From the NCBI RefSeq assembly GCF_900142725.1, contig NZ_FRBW01000003.1, positions 124,001 to 188,000 of the forward strand: a stretch of 64,000 nt of DNA. The letters are read 5' to 3'. The position numbers and the translations under genes were made by a program. Below the pieces are notes generated by a model that worked only from the letters and a program-made list of their open reading frames with translations, was not told the DNA's origin and made no database searches. The DNA comes from Roseibium suaedae (GTDB taxonomy: Bacteria > Pseudomonadota > Alphaproteobacteria > Rhizobiales > Stappiaceae). Below, piece after piece: positions 9,578 to 22,531 of the stretch; position 1 is the stretch's first letter; the number at the start of each line of letters is the position of its first letter.

Positions 9578-9795
9578 CAAAACTATCAAGCTCTCCACCG
9601 TCATCCCGGACGCAGCGAAGCGAAGATCCGGGACCCACTCATTCGCAGAGCTTTTCTTGAAACGGCAACGGCTCGCAGCCCAAAGCGCATTGAGAGCCGT
9701 TTCGGCAAAACTCCGTCAGCTTCCTTCTCCTGCCTGCGTTCCCGAACAGGCGAATGAGCCCCGGCTCTCCGGCTCCGCCTGCGGCCGGGGTGACG
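9578..9795. repeat. Intergenic direct repeat, copy B (~215 bp)
   Basis: This is the second copy of the element at 9284-9497, in the same orientation and separated by about 80 bp. Shared palindromes near each end (CATCCCGG...CCGGGACCC; CCCCGG...CCGGGG) suggest a structured non-coding mobile element. Confidence 0.8.
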
Positions 9796-9824
9796 TCAGG
9801 GCATGGGGTGCGCGTCCCTGAAAA

Positions 9825-9860
9825 CAAAAAAGCCGGAGGCATTGCTGCTCCGGCTTTTTC
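9825..9860. terminator. Bidirectional terminator downstream of rsmB
   Basis: AGCCGGAG and CTCCGGCT form a stem with A6 on the left and T5 on the right. It sits 20-55 nt past the rsmB stop on the minus strand. Confidence 0.85.
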
Positions 9861-9881
9861 ATTTCAATGCCTAAAGCTTTT

Positions 9882-11174
9882 TCAGGCCGAGCGCTCGAGA
9901 AGCGCGAAGTAGAAACCGTCGGATCCGGTGGTCGCCGGTGTCAGAAGCAGGTCCCCCAGCTCGCCCGCATAGGCCGGATCCTTGTCGGTCCCGAACAGAC
10001 CTTGCCAGGAAGCAAGGGCCGGGCGGACGGAGAACTCAGGATGCCGCTCCAGGAAAGCCTTGATCTGGCCGCTGTTTTCCTGCGGCAGGACGGAGCAGGT
10101 GACATAGGCCAGGCGGCCGCCCGGCTTGACGAAACCGGCAGCCGTGTCCAGCACGCGGGCCTGATCTTCCACCCGGTCGGCAAGGGCCTTCTCGGTCAGC
10201 TTCCACTTTGAATCCGGACGACGGCGCCAAACGCCCGTTCCGGTGCAGGGCGCGTCGATGAAGACGAGGTCCATTCCATCCTTGAGATCGTCCAGCTTGG
10301 AACTGGCCGGATCGCGAACCTGAACGTTATGAACCCCTGCCCGCTTCAGGCGCTCATGGATCGGCGCAAGGCGCAGACGGTCGGCGTCAAACGCATAGAT
10401 CTGGCCCTTGTTTTCCATGGCTGCGGCCAGGGCAAGGGTCTTGCCGCCACCACCAGCGCAAAGATCCAGCACCTGTTCACCGGCCTTGGCACCGGCAAGC
10501 AGGGAGACGATCTGGCTCGCCTCGTCCTGAAGCTCGAACCAGCCCTTCTGATAGCCTTCTTCGGCCTGGACATGAGGCATGCGGGCAGATCCGGCCTTGG
10601 CCGCAATGCGCAGGCCTGTTGGGGCGATCGCAGTTGCTTCTGCACCGGCATGGGCAAGCCGCTTGAGCAGCTTTTCTCGGGTGGATTTCAGCGTATTGAG
10701 GCGCATGTCGATCGGTGCGCGGGTCGCAAGTGCCCTGCCCTCCGCCTCGGCATTCTCACCGAACACTTCGAGGAAGGACGGCCACAGCCAGGCCGGAACA
10801 TCGGCAGCATCATGAGCCTCGGGCGTCCCCTCGGGAGCTTCCGCCAGGCGCTGCTCTTCTGTTTCGCTCAAGGGCTCCGGAGCATGGTGATCTTCAGCCA
10901 GAACGGTCTTCAACCGCTCGAGCCCCTGTTCCCAGGTCAGCACATAGGTTGCCAGAACCAGCACGCGCGGCTCTTCCGAGCCCATGCGCCAGGCCAGCGA
11001 CTGACGGTAGCGCAGGGCATCATAGACCAGATTGCCGATGACGGTCCGGTCGCCGGACCCGGCAAACCGGTGAGACGTGCCCCAGTCGCGCAGGGCAAGC
11101 TGGACGGGCCGGTGACGGCTTTCCACTTCACTCAAGACTTCAATTGCAGCGGAAAGGCGGCCACCATCCCTCAT
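9882..11174 (-). CDS. rsmB: RsmB/NOP-family SAM-dependent RNA m5C methyltransferase
   Basis: This 430-residue enzyme belongs to the family that methylates cytosine-5 in rRNA. The SAM motif I DLCAGGGGKTLALAAAM, the motif IV DAPCTGTGVW and the motif VI TCSVLPQEN are present, and the last two carry the two conserved catalytic cysteines. The N-terminal helical half resembles the RNA-binding region of RsmB. It follows guaB by 53 nt on the same strand, so the two are probably cotranscribed. The exact target (16S C967 in E. coli RsmB) is assumed, not shown. RsmF or another family member is the alternative. Confidence 0.85.
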   Translation of the reverse strand: MRDGGRLSAAIEVLSEVESRHRPVQLALRDWGTSHRFAGSGDRTVIGNLVYDALRYRQSLAWRMGSEEPRVLVLATYVLTWEQGLERLKTVLAEDHHAPEPLSETEEQRLAEAPEGTPEAHDAADVPAWLWPSFLEVFGENAEAEGRALATRAPIDMRLNTLKSTREKLLKRLAHAGAEATAIAPTGLRIAAKAGSARMPHVQAEEGYQKGWFELQDEASQIVSLLAGAKAGEQVLDLCAGGGGKTLALAAAMENKGQIYAFDADRLRLAPIHERLKRAGVHNVQVRDPASSKLDDLKDGMDLVFIDAPCTGTGVWRRRPDSKWKLTEKALADRVEDQARVLDTAAGFVKPGGRLAYVTCSVLPQENSGQIKAFLERHPEFSVRPALASWQGLFGTDKDPAYAGELGDLLLTPATTGSDGFYFALLERSA

Positions 11175-11227
11175 GGGTATTCTCCTGACAGGCCAGCCCG
11201 TTCCGGCTGGCCTGGATATGATATCAA

Positions 11228-14445
<3,218 letters not shown>

Positions 14446-14450
14446 CAAAG

Positions 14451-14490
14451 AAAAAAGGCGCGTCCGGGGAATTCCGGAACGCGCCTTTTT
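14451..14490. terminator. Bidirectional terminator between the MFS gene and rlmE
   Basis: GGCGCGTCCGG and CCGGAACGCGCC pair with a one-base bulge, flanked by A6 and T5. It serves the convergent MFS and rlmE genes. Confidence 0.85.
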
Positions 14491-14551
14491 CATAAGTTCA
14501 CTGGAGTAAGATGCCCTGCCGATGTCAAGGCATCCCCTTTGAAGACAAGGA

Positions 14552-15274
14552 TCACTCTTCCTCGTCGTCGCCCAGCCGGTCTTCCGGACGGCCACGGAAC
14601 CCCTTGGCGATCACATAGAGCTCCGGGCTTTCCTTGCGGCTTGCAGGCGGCTTGATATGCGCCACGGTCTTGAAATCGCGCTTCAGCTCGTTCAGCAGCG
14701 CATTCTCCGTGCCACCACGGAAGACCTTGGCCAGGAACGATCCGCCAGGCACCAGGTTCTGCTGGGCGAAGTAGATTGCGACCTCGAAGAGATGAGTCGT
14801 CCTGAGGTGGTCCGTCTGCCGGTGCCCCGTGGTGGGCGCAGCCATGTCGGACAGCACCACATCGGGCTTGCCGCCGAGCGCCTCGACCAGCGCATCCGGC
14901 GCATCATCATCCAGAAAGTCCTTCTGAAGGAAAGTCACGCCCGGAATGTGATCCATTTCCAGATAATCGATCCCGACGACCTTCGGCGCCTCCGGCTTGG
15001 ACTTCACCCGGTCCACGGCGATCTGGCACCAGCCGCCAGGGGCCGCTCCAAGGTCGACGACCCGGTAGCCCGGCTTCAAGAGCTTGTGCTTGTCGTCGAT
15101 CTCGATCAGCTTGAAGGCCGCACGCGAGCGGAAACCTTCCTGCTTTGCGCGGCGGACATACGGATCATTCAGCTGGCGTTCCAGCCAGCGAGTGGAGGAT
15201 TCTCGGCGGCGGGCGGCCGTCTTCACCTTGACGTGAAGACCGCGGTCACCTGATCCCTTGCTTGAACGGCTCAT
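14552..15274 (-). CDS. rlmE: 23S rRNA 2'-O-methyltransferase RlmE (FtsJ)
   Basis: This 240-residue methyltransferase modifies U2552 in the ribosomal A loop. The SAM motif [13 protein letters not shown], the [14 protein letters not shown] segment and the FLAKVFRGG lysine supply elements of the K-D-K-E catalytic tetrad. The basic N-terminus (residues 1-35) and the [18 protein letters not shown] stretch before the fold are typical of alphaproteobacterial RlmE. An acidic DDEEE tail ends the protein. Its ATG overlaps the stop of the upstream phosphatase gene by 4 nt, so translation is coupled. Confidence 0.95.
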   Translation of the reverse strand: MSRSSKGSGDRGLHVKVKTAARRRESSTRWLERQLNDPYVRRAKQEGFRSRAAFKLIEIDDKHKLLKPGYRVVDLGAAPGGWCQIAVDRVKSKPEAPKVVGIDYLEMDHIPGVTFLQKDFLDDDAPDALVEALGGKPDVVLSDMAAPTTGHRQTDHLRTTHLFEVAIYFAQQNLVPGGSFLAKVFRGGTENALLNELKRDFKTVAHIKPPASRKESPELYVIAKGFRGRPEDRLGDDEEE

Positions 15275-17274
15275 TTTCTGCCTCTTTGGCGGCTGGGCCT
15301 GCGCGGGCCGGTCCGTCTCGACCAGACACCATCTGCGGCCATCAGTTCCGTCAGAATACCTTCGCGGAGCCCCCGGTCCGCGACCCTGAGGCGCGAACAG
15401 CTCCAGCGGCGGCGGATTGCTTCCAATATTGCGCAGCCGGCGAGCACGAGATCGGCACGGTCTGCGCCGATACAGGGGTTCTCGACCCGCTGGTCGTACG
15501 GCATTTCGCGCAAGTGATCAATCATGGCGCTGACCTGATCATTCTCAAGCCAGGCTCCATCGACCCTGCGCCTGTCATAGCGCTTGAGTCCCAGATGCAC
15601 GCCCGCAAGGGTCGTGACCGTGCCGGACGTGCCCAGCATATGGACGCCGCCGCCTGCAATTGCGGCCGTCAGCTCATCCCCGAGATCGAATGTCTGGAGA
15701 TGAGAGGCCACATCGGCAACCATGGCCTCGAACACCTCGTGGGTCACGTCAACGCCGCCATGACGCTCGGCCAGATTGACGACGCCTACCGGCAAGGAAG
15801 TCCAGGCGCGGATGAAGCGCGTCAGGGCAAAGCCCCGCGCCCCACACCGGTTCCTGAGGTCCAGCCAGACGATTTCCGACGAGCCGCCGCCGATATCGAA
15901 CAGGATCACCCCTTCGGCATCCTGATCCACAAGCGACACGCACCCGGCCACCGCCAGCCGGGCTTCTGTCTCCCGGTTGACCACTTCCAGCGCCAGACCA
16001 GTCTCCGACTTTACCCGGGCAATGAACTCATCGCCGTTTTCGGCCGCACGGCAGGCTTCCGTGGCAATCAGCCGGGACCGCTCGACGCCGCGCTCCAGCA
16101 GCTTTCGGTGACAATTGGCCAGCGCCTCGATGGCGCGTTCCATGGCCGGTTCGCCCAGGCGGCGGCTGGCCCCAACCCCTTCGCCGAGCCGGACGATGCG
16201 GGAATAGGCGTCCACCACCCGGAAGCCGCGTTCTTCCGGACGGGCAATCAGCAGGCGGCAATTGTTGGTTCCAAGATCCAGCGCCGCGTAAAGCGGACCA
16301 GACCTTGAAGAGTGCGACCGGGCACCGGCATAGGGCGCAGACGGCAGCCGCGCCGGGAACCCGCGCGTATCATGCCCAGGATCAGGCTGAACGTTGCCGG
16401 GCTGAAAATGATCCGACTGAACGGCTGCAGCCTGGTTGTCTGCCACGGATGCGCCGGTTTCGCTTACGCCACCCTCAAGGGCTGGCCGGCTGCCTGCCGC
16501 AGAATGCCCCCGCGCGGGATCCACCTTGCGGCGGCGTCCCCGGCGGCGGCCACCAGAACGGCCCTCTTCATGATGGTCCATACCAGCGGATGGCTGGATT
16601 TGTTCAGCGCCAGAAAAAGACGGATCAAGAGGCGCTTGATGACCTGACACAGCCTGAGAACCATACCGGGTATTGGCAGACGGGTCTGGCCGCCGTCCGC
16701 CCTTGCGGGCGAGAGCAGCCTTGGCCCCCAGCCGTCCACGCCGGCGTTTGGATTTGCCACTGCCCTCTGACGCAGGCTCAGTTCCCGCCGCTCCATAAGC
16801 GGCGGCTAGCGAGTCCTCAGTCTCTTGACCATTGCCCGGACGGGCGGCCAAGGCACCAGCTTGCTGCCCGGGACGCTTGCCCCGGCGCTTACGGTTTTTC
16901 CGGCTGGATTTCGAGGATGAACCAAGGTTTCCGCCGCCAGCGGACTGGGACGCTCCGGCTGGAGACTGCCCGGCACCGGTTGCATCGCGGCCGCCTGATG
17001 GCTGCCCACCCGGTTCACCTGTGCCAATCTGCCCGCTCTCCTGCCCACCGGAACTTCTGGCCTTGGCGCCGCCCCTCTCCGCCTGAATGAGACGGTTTTC
17101 GGGCGTGTGGCCGTTTTCCGGTCCGGATCCCTGACGGTTTCCGGGCGTCTGGCTGCCGCGCTGCTTCCGGCGGCGGCGCTTGGAGGAGGCCCGTCCCTTG
17201 ACGGACAGACCCCTTGCGGACAGTTCAGCGGATCCGCGCCCGGTTGCGGGCGGTTCCTGTCCTGATTCTGTCAC
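15271..17274 (-). CDS. Ppx/GppA-family phosphatase with a long disordered N-terminal extension
   Basis: The C-terminal ~340 residues are a Ppx/GppA domain of the actin-like ATPase fold. Visible motifs are [14 protein letters not shown], the [11 protein letters not shown] segment and the [14 protein letters not shown] phosphate loop. These enzymes hydrolyse polyphosphate or pppGpp. The first ~310 residues are low-complexity, rich in Gly, Ser, Arg, Gln and Pro with basic clusters such as [10 protein letters not shown], and probably disordered and nucleic-acid or polyphosphate binding. The start is GTG with AAAGGTG just upstream. It overlaps rlmE by 4 nt. The total of 667 aa is well above the usual 300-500. 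Exopolyphosphatase versus guanosine pentaphosphatase cannot be decided. Confidence 0.85.
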   Translation of the reverse strand: MTESGQEPPATGRGSAELSARGLSVKGRASSKRRRRKQRGSQTPGNRQGSGPENGHTPENRLIQAERGGAKARSSGGQESGQIGTGEPGGQPSGGRDATGAGQSPAGASQSAGGGNLGSSSKSSRKNRKRRGKRPGQQAGALAARPGNGQETEDSLAAAYGAAGTEPASEGSGKSKRRRGRLGAKAALARKGGRRPDPSANTRYGSQAVSGHQAPLDPSFSGAEQIQPSAGMDHHEEGRSGGRRRGRRRKVDPARGHSAAGSRPALEGGVSETGASVADNQAAAVQSDHFQPGNVQPDPGHDTRGFPARLPSAPYAGARSHSSRSGPLYAALDLGTNNCRLLIARPEERGFRVVDAYSRIVRLGEGVGASRRLGEPAMERAIEALANCHRKLLERGVERSRLIATEACRAAENGDEFIARVKSETGLALEVVNRETEARLAVAGCVSLVDQDAEGVILFDIGGGSSEIVWLDLRNRCGARGFALTRFIRAWTSLPVGVVNLAERHGGVDVTHEVFEAMVADVASHLQTFDLGDELTAAIAGGGVHMLGTSGTVTTLAGVHLGLKRYDRRRVDGAWLENDQVSAMIDHLREMPYDQRVENPCIGADRADLVLAGCAILEAIRRRWSCSRLRVADRGLREGILTELMAADGVWSRRTGPRRPSRQRGRK

Positions 17275-18128
17275 GTTTCACCTTTCGGCGCCCGGAAGCG
17301 GCCATTTCAGCCAGCTTCGGCGCACAAACTTATCGTTGACGAAAGTGTATCAGGTTGCCCGCCAAAGGGATAGCACCCTTGGGCCAGAACATGGCCAGAA
17401 CGGCGCAATTGCCCAAGTGTTGACGTCGTGGCCAAGGAATTGCCCGACCGGTATTTGCTTTTGCCAGCAAAGCGAAGAAGACCCCTCCGCTCTTGTTCGG
17501 GCAGAGGAACACCAGCCACGGTCATTCGAACCGGACTATTTCCAGACCGATCAGCAACCAGTGCAGCTCAGACGGTGGACTTGCTGCCGGATCCTCGCCC
17601 AACAGACGCTGGTCCGCACACAAATTTCAAGATGCCGTCTGGGCATGAACGGGCAATGAGGACGCGCCTTCCATGCATCTCCTGCCCGACCTCGTTCATT
17701 CACCGCCTAGTCATCTTGCCACGCGTGAAAAACTGCATCCCTCATAAGCATCAGGTTTGAATCTCGGACGCGGTTGCGGCCCCCTTCGCCAGAAACGCAG
17801 AATCTCCGAAGCCGCATGAGGCGCGTTTCGAAAGCACTCCGGCATGTTTTGCATTCGTCGCTGCACTTGGACGCAACAAGCACCAGCCTTCTGCCAGATA
17901 TAAGAACTGCGAAAGAACCGCCGATTTCTCAAGCTCTTGGCGGCGTTTTCAAACAAGCTGTGAAAAACCGGAGAGAAAATGTCACCGCCCCTGTTGCATC
18001 CTGAGCCGACTTGGATGTATACCCCCTTCCAACGCCGGAGCGCAGCGCACTGGCGGCACGGATCACATTGTTTTCTGGCCAACCAGCCCACAAAACAAGA
18101 TCCACCGAACGCCTCGGCGTTTCCTATT
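17275..18128. other. Long non-coding stretch before tRNA-Gln
   Basis: These 854 bp hold the ppx/gppA leader on the left and the tRNA promoter on the right. Open frames here lack ribosome sites, and one runs through the tRNA, so none is accepted. No recognised RNA element was seen. Confidence 0.5.
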
Positions 18129-18202
18129 GGGGAATAGGTTAACGGTAGACCCACGGACTCTGACTCCGTTAGTCCTGGTTCGAATCCAGGTTCCCCAGCC
18201 AA
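18129..18202 (+). tRNA. tRNA-Gln (anticodon CTG)
   Basis: The cloverleaf can be drawn by eye. The acceptor TGGGGAA pairs with TTCCCCA, the anticodon stem is ACGGA/TCCGT around loop CTCTGAC, and the T arm is CCTGG-TTCGAAT-CCAGG. The discriminator G is followed by an encoded CCA. Anticodon CTG reads CAG (Gln). An integrase gene begins 139 bp past the 3' end in the same direction, so this tRNA is the probable attachment site of the island. Confidence 0.95.
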
Positions 18203-18340
18203 TTTTTTCCAAGGTATTGATATAATTGAGATAATCGGATCAAAGAGTCCGCATTCTCAGTCGTTTTGTCCAAGTGATGCCCAAAACTGGTCCCCAGACG
18301 TGGTGCCCATGAGCGCCGTCTGGCTCAAGGATACTGGGCT

Positions 18341-20262
18341 ATGGCTCGTCGACATGACGTTCAAAATCTCCTGCGCCGCGGGAACATCTGGTACTGGCGC
18401 CCTCGCCTCCCGATCACCCTTTCTCAATCCGACCTTAACCAGAAGCTGTCATTCAGCCTGAGACAATCGGATCACCACCGGGCACGGTTCATGGCACGCC
18501 GCCTGAACACCATGCTCGCGGAAATGAGGTTTCGACGGAACTTGAGGACATCACAACAAGACGCTCTGAAGGTGCTGTTCAAGGCGGAAATCGACCGCAT
18601 GAACGAGATGATGGACGATCTCGTCACCGCGTCGAAAGCGACCGGCACCAGTCACCAGTCTTATCATCTCGAAGCAGACCTGATGAATGGCTGGGCGTTC
18701 CGCCTGCTTGAGGTCTTTGGAACTGCGCTTGATCTGTCGTTCGACGTCGATTGCCCTGGACGACAGTACCTCCTCCAGCACGGTGTCCCGGACGACTTTA
18801 TTCCGGTCATTGCGGAGACCTTCCGACAGGAGCGGCAGTTCGCGCGCACACTCCTGTTCGAAAAACCTCTGAAATATGAAATGGGCGACGTCGGCCTCGA
18901 CGTCACAAGGCTCAATATCGAGCGGGCCCGGACCGAGATCTTCCGTGCCAAGGCCGACGTTCTCCTCAACACGCAGTCGCTGTATCCGCAGACTAAAAGA
19001 GCGCACCCTGAGACAATCGCACGCGATCCAATCTCTTGCGATGAGCTTCTTTCGCTTCAGCCTGTGCCGGAACCCGCGCCGGTTCATGTCGCTGCTCCGC
19101 AAGAGGCTTTGCCCGCCACGCCAGAGCCCCAGACGGTTGAACCCCAGATGATCGAAGACGGGGAAATCGTCGCCGATGAAAGTCCTGCAAATCTGCCTGT
19201 CGCCGACTTCCTCGAGAAATTTGACATTCTTCGACGCAACAAGCGCAAGGAATGGAGACCGGAAACCGCGAGTGATGTCGGTGTTGTCGTCCGGATGTTC
19301 ATCGACATCCTGGTCGAAAATGGTGTTGAGCACTCCGGCCAGATCCGTCAGGCCCATCTGGCTGCCCTGCGCGACTATTTCAGCCTTGTTCCGACCAATT
19401 ATGGCCAGAGCTCAAGACTGAGGGTTTTGTCGGTGCCGGAACTCCGCGCCCTGGGCCAGAAAATGCTTGAGGATGCGGACGATGACAGCGGCGCCAGGGT
19501 CGGTCTTGGCTCACAGACGATCCGCAAGCACCTGAGCAACCTTCAGACGTTTCGGGCTGCGCCTCGGAAGTCGAAATGGACTTGTCCGGCGGCGAGACCA
19601 TCCACAACTCGCTCTACTTTCTCCCGATGATCCTCGTCTACCTCGGCATGCGCCGGGTCGAGGCTGCCGGACTGATGGTCGACGAAGTGGTCGAGACGGC
19701 GTCAGGATGGGCATTCGATATCAAGAGCAATGAAATCCGCGGTCTCAAGACGCCACAATCCGCCCGCTTGCTCCCAGTTCCTCCCGAGATGCTCCGCCTG
19801 GGATTTCTGGGCTATATCGAAAAGGTCCGGTCGCTCGGCTATCGACAGCTCTTTCCCGAACTCTGCAATCCGTTCGATCGCAAGAATGCCGATCCGGGCG
19901 ATCGCTTCTACAAGAATTTCAGCCCGCTGTTCATTGCCAACGCTGCAAACGGCGGCCCGCAGTGGATCCGAGTGCTTCATGCGCTTCGCCACGGGCATGC
20001 GGATACTCTGAAGCAGAACGGGGTCTCTCCGGAACTGATTGAAGACATTCAGGGCCGCGACGGCGCCAGCCAAACAGCCATTCGCTACACAAACCCGGCC
20101 GGGCTCCCGCTCCTCAAGGATCTCCTGTCACGATATCCGGTCGTGACCGGGCATCTGGAACCAAAGCCGATCCGGCTACTGAGCTTCGTTGAGGCAAAAG
20201 AGCCTGCGCCGTGGTTTGAGGATCTCGACGTGAAACGGGGCTTGAGGGGTAAGCGGACATAG
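18341..20262 (+). pseudogene. Tyrosine recombinase (island integrase), frameshifted
   Basis: Two frames together make a phage-type integrase of about 640 residues. The first (18341-19630) holds the N-terminal part, starting MARRHDVQNLLRRGNIWYWR, as in integrases with an extra N-terminal domain. It loses sense near 19545-19570. The second (19576-20262 and a little upstream) holds the catalytic domain: Arg in YLGMRRVEAAG, the H-x-x-R box in HALRHGHADTL, and the putative nucleophile Tyr in TAIRYTNP. The frame change breaks the protein just before the catalytic domain. Location after the tRNA-Gln 3' end fits a tRNA-targeting integrase. A sequencing error or a frameshift-regulated gene is possible. 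Confidence 0.8.
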
Positions 20263-20634
20263 CTGGCAGAGTGGCTGCGGTTGTTCCTAGAGCACAACGG
20301 CTTTGTACCGCCTATTCGGTCACTCGCCGACGCTCGGGCTTATCCTGAAAACTGCCGTTCGTTGCGAACTTAGTGAATGCACGTATAGGGCGGAGAGCCG
20401 ACATTCGCTGCGTCTTGGACGAATGACAGAGATTGCGCAATTTCGGCTGCTGCAAAGTCGTCCGGACGACCCGTACTCGATGTTCTAGCTAGGCAATCCT
20501 CTGCGAGCCGCTCCGCTAATTGCCATTGCGCCGCAGGCGCTGCGCCCTCTTGGCCTCCCTTCTGGCTGCACTTGACTTATCCGCTCTTGATACGATATCA
20601 ATTATCGTATCAAGAGCGGATATTGGTTCATCAT
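20263..20634. other. Intergenic stretch after the integrase
   Basis: These 372 bp hold no credible gene. The only notable structure is the long palindrome at 20578-20622 just before the next gene. Confidence 0.5.
20578..20622. repeat. Perfect 20-bp inverted repeat with a 5-nt spacer
   Basis: TATCCGCTCTTGATACGATA at 20578-20597 is exactly mirrored by its complement at 20603-20622 around TCAAT. It ends 12 bp before the next start codon. There is no T-run, so an operator, recombination site or mRNA hairpin over the leader is more likely than a terminator. Confidence 0.85.
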
Positions 20635-20919
20635 ATGATATCGGGCATCAACGGTACCAACCTTGTACTGGAAGCAATGGTCAAACTGCGGATCGAGAAA
20701 GGAATGATCGATCGTGCAGATATAGTGAGAGGTGAACACGGCTACATCATTCAATTCTTTGGCCGAGCGGCTGAGTGGAGCGGGGAACCAGTCGTTCTTT
20801 GTAGTGCGAGAAATCCGTACGAACCTAGGCAGTTTAAGAGCCTAGATGGTGCGGTCTCTCAGGTCACAAGAATTGGCTTTGACAAGCTGGTCATAACAGC
20901 AGTGTCATCGACGACTTGA
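20635..20919 (+). CDS. Small protein of unknown function (94 aa)
   Basis: The frame from ATG 20635 encodes 94 residues starting MISGINGTNLVLEAMVKLRI. It has a mixed alpha/beta composition, no signal peptide and no membrane segment. The central HGYIIQFFGRAAEWSGEPVV reads like a compact folded domain. A longer version from 20572 would place its first codons inside the 20-bp palindrome, which is unlikely. The palindrome sits directly upstream and may control it. I do not recognise the family; it resembles the small accessory proteins often found next to island integrases. Confidence 0.55.
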   Translation: MISGINGTNLVLEAMVKLRIEKGMIDRADIVRGEHGYIIQFFGRAAEWSGEPVVLCSARNPYEPRQFKSLDGAVSQVTRIGFDKLVITAVSSTT

Positions 20920-21034
20920 GATCGTGTCTGCATGGCGCGGGCATAGTCGTATCTGCCGGACCACAGAGGTGGATTTCTTCATCCTCGGAATGGCGGCAAA
21001 CCTCAATGTCTGTCATGGGTTTCTTATTAAAATC

Positions 21035-21571
21035 ATGAGGTCGCCTGTAAGAATACATTCTATACTCGGACTAGCAGTACTTGTTTCGGCATTGGTTGGG
21101 TGTGCGCCGCAGACGCCATACGATAGGTACAAGGCGGGTCAACCGATACAGAATTTCCCCTATAAAGCTGGTACTACTCCGGCTGAAACGCAGAGATCCG
21201 TTACTGATTGCCAAATCGAAGCGGCTCAGCGAGTTCCGCAGCAAATGGTTATTCAAACAACCCCATCTTATACCACGCCGGTTCAGACGCAGTGCAATCA
21301 AATTGGTACGCAGACATTCTGCAACTCCACAGGTGGCGACGCATATGGTGGTCAGACGTACACATCCGATGCAAATGCGGGACTGAGGGTCCAAGCTTTT
21401 GCTCAGTGTATGGGTGACAAGGGGTACCGCTTTATGAATGTTCCTGCATGCCCAATGGGCACAACTGCTGCGGACCTGGATAAGTCACCAGTGCTTCGCT
21501 CATTTTCTCGAAACACCTGCTATTTCCTCACGGAAAGCGGGCAAAGCGCCGTGGGTAACCTCGGCGAATAA
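21035..21571 (+). CDS. Putative lipoprotein (178 aa)
   Basis: Starting at ATG 21035, the N-terminus is basic (MRSPVRIHS). A hydrophobic stretch ILGLAVLVSALVGC follows, ending in a lipobox (L-V-G-C), so lipidation at Cys and envelope anchoring are expected. The mature part is rich in Gln, Thr, Ser and Pro with several cysteines (TDCQIEAAQ, QTQCNQIGTQTFCN, AQCMGDKGYRFM). The CMGDKGY segment recurs in small outer-membrane lipoproteins of proteobacteria. An upstream start at 20924 would bury the signal peptide. The function is unknown, and codon use appears less GC-rich than the flanking backbone, judged by eye. Confidence 0.6.
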   Translation: MRSPVRIHSILGLAVLVSALVGCAPQTPYDRYKAGQPIQNFPYKAGTTPAETQRSVTDCQIEAAQRVPQQMVIQTTPSYTTPVQTQCNQIGTQTFCNSTGGDAYGGQTYTSDANAGLRVQAFAQCMGDKGYRFMNVPACPMGTTAADLDKSPVLRSFSRNTCYFLTESGQSAVGNLGE

Positions 21572-21925
21572 CTGTTCCCAAAAGGACCGCCGTTTCCCTC
21601 ATTTGGGAGAGGCGGCTGCATGCACCTCAGGCCCAATGGCGCGGTCTGCCATCTTTGCGGCCATTCTCGCGAGCCGCCGCTGCTTTCGCTGCAGAGTTCG
21701 CTGGCCACGCATATTTCAAGGGGATCTGGCTACTTCCTTCTGAGTTTTGCATTCACCCTTGCTGCTGGTACTTCAAATCTGTGCGGTCGGTGATTCCGCT
21801 GAGCTACCGTCTGTTTCATGCCGCAGCGAACAGAAGCTGCTTTTCTAATTGCCGACAAGGTACGGCGGCTTGGGGGCTGGAAGCGATCATCTGCCGCGCC
21901 TGGCGCGAAGGTCGGCTTCGGGCAG
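21572..21925. other. Non-coding stretch
   Basis: These 354 bp show no ribosome sites or coding bias on either strand. Short frames overlap each other without preference. Nothing specific is seen. Confidence 0.4.
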
Positions 21926-22120
21926 TCACTTCCTGCACCAACGTCGAACGGTCCGAGCGATATCAGGCCCCGCACTCCATCCCCAGCCGACACCTATTGC
22001 TGTGAAGACTGATACGCCAGCGGTCGCTCCAAACGGTCCGCCAACGATGCCGGTACCAGCCCCCAGAAGGAGGCCGATAGCTCCTCCAATCAGGCTGCCC
22101 ATTATTCGATCTTTCATCAC
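21926..22120 (-). CDS. Small glycine-zipper membrane peptide (64 aa)
   Basis: The peptide has small-residue spacing typical of glycine zippers, as in GSLIGGAIGLLLGAGTGIVG and GGPFGATAGVSVFTAIGVG. This gives one or two membrane-inserting helices and a basic tail (RTVRRWCRK). GAGGTG lies about 6 nt before the ATG pair at 22120 and 22117. Such peptides occur as structural lipoprotein-like proteins or small toxins; no pairing gene is seen. It is opposite in strand to the lipoprotein gene. The function is not assigned. Confidence 0.5.
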   Translation of the reverse strand: MMKDRIMGSLIGGAIGLLLGAGTGIVGGPFGATAGVSVFTAIGVGWGWSAGPDIARTVRRWCRK

Positions 22121-22531
22121 AACACCTCACTTTTGATCAGCCTACAGCCTGTCTCCGCTATACGGAAGCTGCATTGCAGCGTGCAGGGTGTTCTCAACAA
22201 GCAGCTCTGGCCGAATCCTACCGCAGAAATTGCTCTGACGAATTTCGGCTCAAGTGACGGAACTTCCTAGAGTCGCCAGTCAACTCCCAGCTCCAAATTG
22301 CTCATTCTAGGGCATCCCCCCAAGCCCAGCCAAAAGTATCCTATCCAGTGGACATGCAGGTCGCCTGCCTTCCCGATCGCGTTCTGTTAACGATGCGATC
22401 GTTTTGCCTCCGGACGCTTTCCTCAGGATGTGCCAGGTTCCGCCGACTTCGACGCCAATGTCGGAAATTGATCTGACGATGCACGCAATTCCGCGTGCAA
22501 CCGGCAAACAGCCAGCGGAAGGGACACTTTT
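22121..22531. other. Non-coding stretch upstream of a small gene
   Basis: This 411-bp region separates two divergent small genes. No gene, repeat or operator could be supported. Confidence 0.4.

Larger units (their letters stand above)
9195..9881. other. Long intergenic region between the TPR gene and rsmB
   Basis: This 687-bp convergent gap carries no credible gene. It holds a terminator for each flanking gene and two copies of a ~215-bp direct repeat, each annotated separately. Confidence 0.75.

Noticed and set aside
17711..18202. Minus-strand frame overlapping tRNA-Gln
   Set aside because: It runs through the tRNA gene, has no ribosome site and no recognisable domain.
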